Assembly (NCBI GenBank): GCA_937907435.1
Contig: CALCIA010000232.1
Coordinates: 1 to 34,165 of the forward strand
Source: an uncultured Actinomycetes bacterium
GTDB lineage: Bacteria > Actinomycetota > Thermoleophilia > Solirubrobacterales > 70-9
Reading direction: 5' to 3'
DNA length: 34,165 nt
The notes beneath the pieces are model-generated. The model was not told the DNA's origin and ran no database searches. It saw only the letters and a program-made list of their open reading frames with translations. Below, piece by piece: positions 32,429-34,165 of the stretch; position 1 is the stretch's first letter, and every line of letters starts with the position of its first letter. A program made the translations under genes and the position numbers.

Positions 32429-33016
32429 CTACTTGCCTTCTTCTTCGGCTTTCTTTTCTTCTTCGCGGACGGCGAGTCCGACGATCGGGCCGGTGATGGT
32501 GCCGCGCAGGACTTCTTCGCCGAGGTAGGTCGGCGTTTTTTTCCGTTTCGTCGCGACTTCGATCCCGGTCTGGAAGCGTTTGTTGTCGACTTTCGTGATC
32601 GCGATCTGGTCGAAGGTCCCGCTCGCAAGGTAGCCGAGGATTTCGACGGGCACTTCGAACTGCGCCGCGATCACGCCCGCGGCTTTGCCGGTCCCTTTCA
32701 CCGCGGTCGAGGCGAGCGGGATCATTTTCCGCGGGTTCTGGGCGAGCCAGATCGCGTAGGAGGTGCTTGCCGTGGTCGGCGCGAGTCCGGTCGCTTCGAC
32801 CTGCAGCGCCAGCTTGTTCTTCACCCGGCCGAAGGAGGCGAAGCCTTTCGCTTCCGAGCCGTCGACCGCTTCCAATTTGGCTTCGGTCGCCGGTTTGGCG
32901 CCCGCGTTCGTTTCGCCGTTGCCACCTTCGGCGGCGGTCGTGGCGCCTTCGGTCGACGCGGTCGTCGAGCCGCCGTCACCGCCGCCGGAGACCAGGAGGA
33001 TCACGACGACGATCAC
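32429..33016 (-). CDS. C-terminal part of a frameshifted membrane-anchored protein
   Basis: A 195-residue open frame with a GTG that falls in the middle of a membrane helix (AIAVIVVVILLVSGGGDGG). Reading upstream in the same frame gives PAGRKAWLLGGGIVAA and PHPSVGPGPSGGR before it, so the true protein is longer and continuous with the frame at 33013-33585 through a -1 shift. The exported part has a Gly/Thr linker, then a beta-rich domain (GFASFGRVKNKLALQVEATG, STSYAIWLAQNPRKMIPLAS) and a Lys/Glu-rich tail. The domain resembles anti-sigma-factor-type or anchored surface domains of this group but is not firmly assigned. Confidence 0.6.
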   Translation of the reverse strand: MIVVVILLVSGGGDGGSTTASTEGATTAAEGGNGETNAGAKPATEAKLEAVDGSEAKGFASFGRVKNKLALQVEATGLAPTTASTSYAIWLAQNPRKMIPLASTAVKGTGKAAGVIAAQFEVPVEILGYLASGTFDQIAITKVDNKRFQTGIEVATKRKKTPTYLGEEVLRGTITGPIVGLAVREEEKKAEEEGK

Positions 33017-33585
33017 CGCGATCGCCGCGACGATCCCGCCGCCGAGCAGCCAGGCTTTTCGGCCGGCCGGAAGCGTGATGGTGCGCCCGCCGGAGGGGCC
33101 CGGCCCGACGGAGGGGTGGGGGCGGAGGCTGTGGCGGATGGCTTCGAGGGGCCGGCGGAAGGCGCGGTCGTGGCGCCCGCCTCCGGACGTTCGGCAGCGG
33201 CGGGACCGCCCTGCGGCTCTGCGGCCGCCGGCTTGGCTTGGGCGGACTCGGCCGCCGCCTGACCGCTCGGCGCCACGGCATCCGCGGCCGCCCGCCGACC
33301 GCTCGGCGCCACGGCGTCGGCGACCGCGGGCTCAGGCTCCTCGCTCGCGGCGGGCGCCTCGGGCTCGGGCGGCGCCACTTCGGCGGCGGGATGCGCGCCG
33401 CCCGGGATCGGCGGCGGGACGTCTGGCGCGGGCTTGCCTTCGGCCTGCAGCTGGGCGAGGGCGCCGACCACCTTGGCCCGCACCTCCTCCTCGCTCAGCC
33501 CCATCAGGGCCGCGATGTCCGCGTATCCCTGCTCGCCCTGGGCCAGCAGGCGCAGCATCGCATTTTGCTCGTCGCTCAACGCCAC
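33013..33585 (-). CDS. N-terminal part of a frameshifted membrane-anchored HTH-like protein
   Basis: A 190-residue open frame. Residues 1-50 (MALSDEQNAMLRLLAQGEQG, YADIAALMGLSEEEVRAKVV) look like a sigma-region-4-type helix-turn-helix. An Ala/Pro/Glu-rich linker follows, including two copies of ADAVAPSG encoded by 19-bp direct repeats at 33261-33279 and 33297-33315. The last ~35 residues of this frame are probably out of frame; the -1 frame from about 33145 downward gives AFRRPLEAIRHSLRPHPSV and the membrane helix of the next entry. Together they would make one single-pass protein of about 380 residues with the HTH inside. No classical slippery heptamer was found at the switch; C-runs near 33115-33122 are likely places for a lost base. 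Confidence 0.6.
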   Translation of the reverse strand: MALSDEQNAMLRLLAQGEQGYADIAALMGLSEEEVRAKVVGALAQLQAEGKPAPDVPPPIPGGAHPAAEVAPPEPEAPAASEEPEPAVADAVAPSGRRAAADAVAPSGQAAAESAQAKPAAAEPQGGPAAAERPEAGATTAPSAGPSKPSATASAPTPPSGRAPPAGAPSRFRPAEKPGCSAAGSSRRSR

Positions 33586-33600
33586 CCCGGGGAACCCTAA

Positions 33601-33606
33601 TAGGCT
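33601..33606 (+). promoter_or_regulatory. Possible leaderless -10 box for the thioesterase gene
   Basis: TAGGCT ends 8 nt before the ATG at 33615. The divergent gene starts at 33585, so both promoters share this 29-bp gap; TATTAG on the minus strand overlaps the same bases. Confidence 0.35.
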
Positions 33607-33614
33607 GCCCGGCG

Positions 33615-34025
33615 ATGGAGAGCGAGGAATCGATTAAGAATCGATCGAATTTCGACGACTACATCGGAACCGAGTGGATCAGCCTCGATCCCGACGACGC
33701 CCGCGCCCGGATCGAGCTCCGCGACGAGCTGCGCCAGCCCTACGGCCTCATGCACGGCGGCGTCTACTCCACCCTGGTCGAGAGCCTCTGCTCCTACGCC
33801 ACCGCGGTGGCCGTCTACGAGGAAGGCAACATCGCCGTCGGCCAGTCGATCGAGGTCAGCTTCGTACGCCCGGTCACCTCAGGCCACGCCGAAGTCCGCG
33901 CCGTCGCCCGCCACCGCGGCCGCACCACCTGGCTCTGGACGGTCGAGATCGTCGACGACGACGAGCGCTTGTGCGCGTTGGCCAAGATGACGATGGCGGT
34001 CAGGCCGTCAAGGGACGGGAAGTAG
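33615..34025 (+). CDS. PaaI-like hotdog-fold thioesterase
   Basis: A 136-residue protein of the PaaI/4HBT family, which hydrolyses acyl- or aryl-CoA thioesters. LMHGGVYSTLVESLCS (45-60) holds the HGG motif (47-49) and the catalytic-type acidic residue E56. The second half has IAVGQSIEVSFVRPVTSG and a GRTTWLWTVEIVDDD strand pair typical of the fold. Length is normal. The ATG at 33615 gives the standard N-terminus; the open frame further upstream is antisense to the frameshifted gene. Substrate unknown. Confidence 0.88.
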   Translation: MESEESIKNRSNFDDYIGTEWISLDPDDARARIELRDELRQPYGLMHGGVYSTLVESLCSYATAVAVYEEGNIAVGQSIEVSFVRPVTSGHAEVRAVARHRGRTTWLWTVEIVDDDERLCALAKMTMAVRPSRDGK

Positions 34026-34040
34026 GCGGCTGAGGCTGGG

Positions 34041-34110
34041 GCCCGGAAGGGACGGAGGGCCGCAAGCTGTCGCCCGGAAGGGTCCAGACCCCGCAAGCTG
34101 GCGCCCGGGA
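34041..34110 (+). repeat. 31-bp tandem repeat, two copies plus a partial third
   Basis: Units at 34041-34071 and 34072-34102 share GCCCGGAAGGG at the start and CCGCAAGCTG near the end. A partial unit, GCCCGGGA, begins at 34103. The middles differ (GACGGAGGG versus TCCAGACC). It lies just after the thioesterase stop. Confidence 0.7.
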
Positions 34111-34121
34111 TAGGGACGCGC

Positions 34122-34165
34122 CCCTCTCGCCACGGCCCGGGCAGGCTGTGGCCGTGGCGAGAGGG
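34122..34165 (+). repeat. Conserved-loop hairpin (CGGGCAGGCTGT loop)
   Basis: A perfect 16-bp stem (34122-34137 with 34150-34165) around the 12-nt loop CGGGCAGGCTGT. It runs to the window edge, so the stem may be longer. The loop matches those at 27210-27221 (same strand) and 155-166 (opposite strand). It lies about 97 nt past the thioesterase stop, in the sense direction. Confidence 0.8.

Noticed and set aside
33013..33150. Programmed -1 ribosomal frameshifting
   Set aside because: No X-XXY-YYZ heptamer is present in the overlap in the correct phase, and no clear stimulatory structure was found; a lost base in a C-run is simpler.
34041..34110. CRISPR-like array
   Set aside because: Units are directly adjacent, only two and a part, with no regular spacers and no cas genes in the window.

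Overview
The window is very GC-rich with G/C-ending codons. Its gene set and order (pgeF-yggS-sepF, proC-yggT-lspA-rluA, rpsB-tsf-pyrH-frr-uppS-cdsA, dxr-rseP-ispG, an FHA protein followed by a MerR regulator, and a one-motif RsiG-like protein) point to an actinobacterium, most likely from the deep Thermoleophilia/Solirubrobacterales/Rubrobacter side. This placement comes from gene content; no 16S gene is present. No tRNA, rRNA, CRISPR array or insertion sequence was seen.

Layout. 0.25-1.2 kb: a membrane-anchored polysaccharide deacetylase, divergent from a CCA-type nucleotidyltransferase. 2.5-7.8 kb: cell-division and envelope genes (pgeF, yggS, sepF, a DUF5996 gene, proC, yggT, lspA, an RluA-type pseudouridine synthase), mostly overlapping or closely spaced. 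8.1-12.8 kb: rpsB, tsf, pyrH, frr, uppS, cdsA. 16.1-18.3 kb: dxr, rseP. 25.9-27.1 kb: ispG. In many bacteria rpsB through ispG form a near-continuous block. Here it is split twice by genes of different character. The first insert (12.77-16.04 kb) is a large HD + Hsp90-like ATPase gene on the minus strand, divergent from two small genes. The second (18.34-25.8 kb) is a 2318-residue secreted RHS/YD-repeat protein on the minus strand plus a frameshifted small membrane-protein gene. ispG has its own apparent leaderless -10 box after the second insert.

28.0-32.35 kb: a CDP-alcohol phosphatidyltransferase; then, behind a good promoter with an overlapping palindrome, an RsiG-like c-di-GMP-motif protein, a zinc-ribbon FHA (GarA-like) protein and a MerR (FtsR/Rv1828-like) regulator, followed by an SRPBCC protein and an alkyl-DHAP-synthase-like FAD enzyme. 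32.4-33.6 kb: a membrane-anchored protein with a predicted N-terminal helix-turn-helix, split by a -1 frameshift. 33.6-34.0 kb: a PaaI-like thioesterase.

The most distinctive non-coding feature is a set of intergenic hairpins in several families. One family keeps its apical loop (GGCAGGCTGT-like, either strand) while both stem arms change together. A second keeps a CCGCG-N5-CGCGG core, once flipped, inside different arms. A third is a four-arm nested inverted repeat whose inner and outer arm pairs differ by matching changes. The 830-bp spacer between ispG and pgsA holds a member of every family. These recurring, covarying elements and the HD-Hsp90 module are the best candidates here for undescribed biology.
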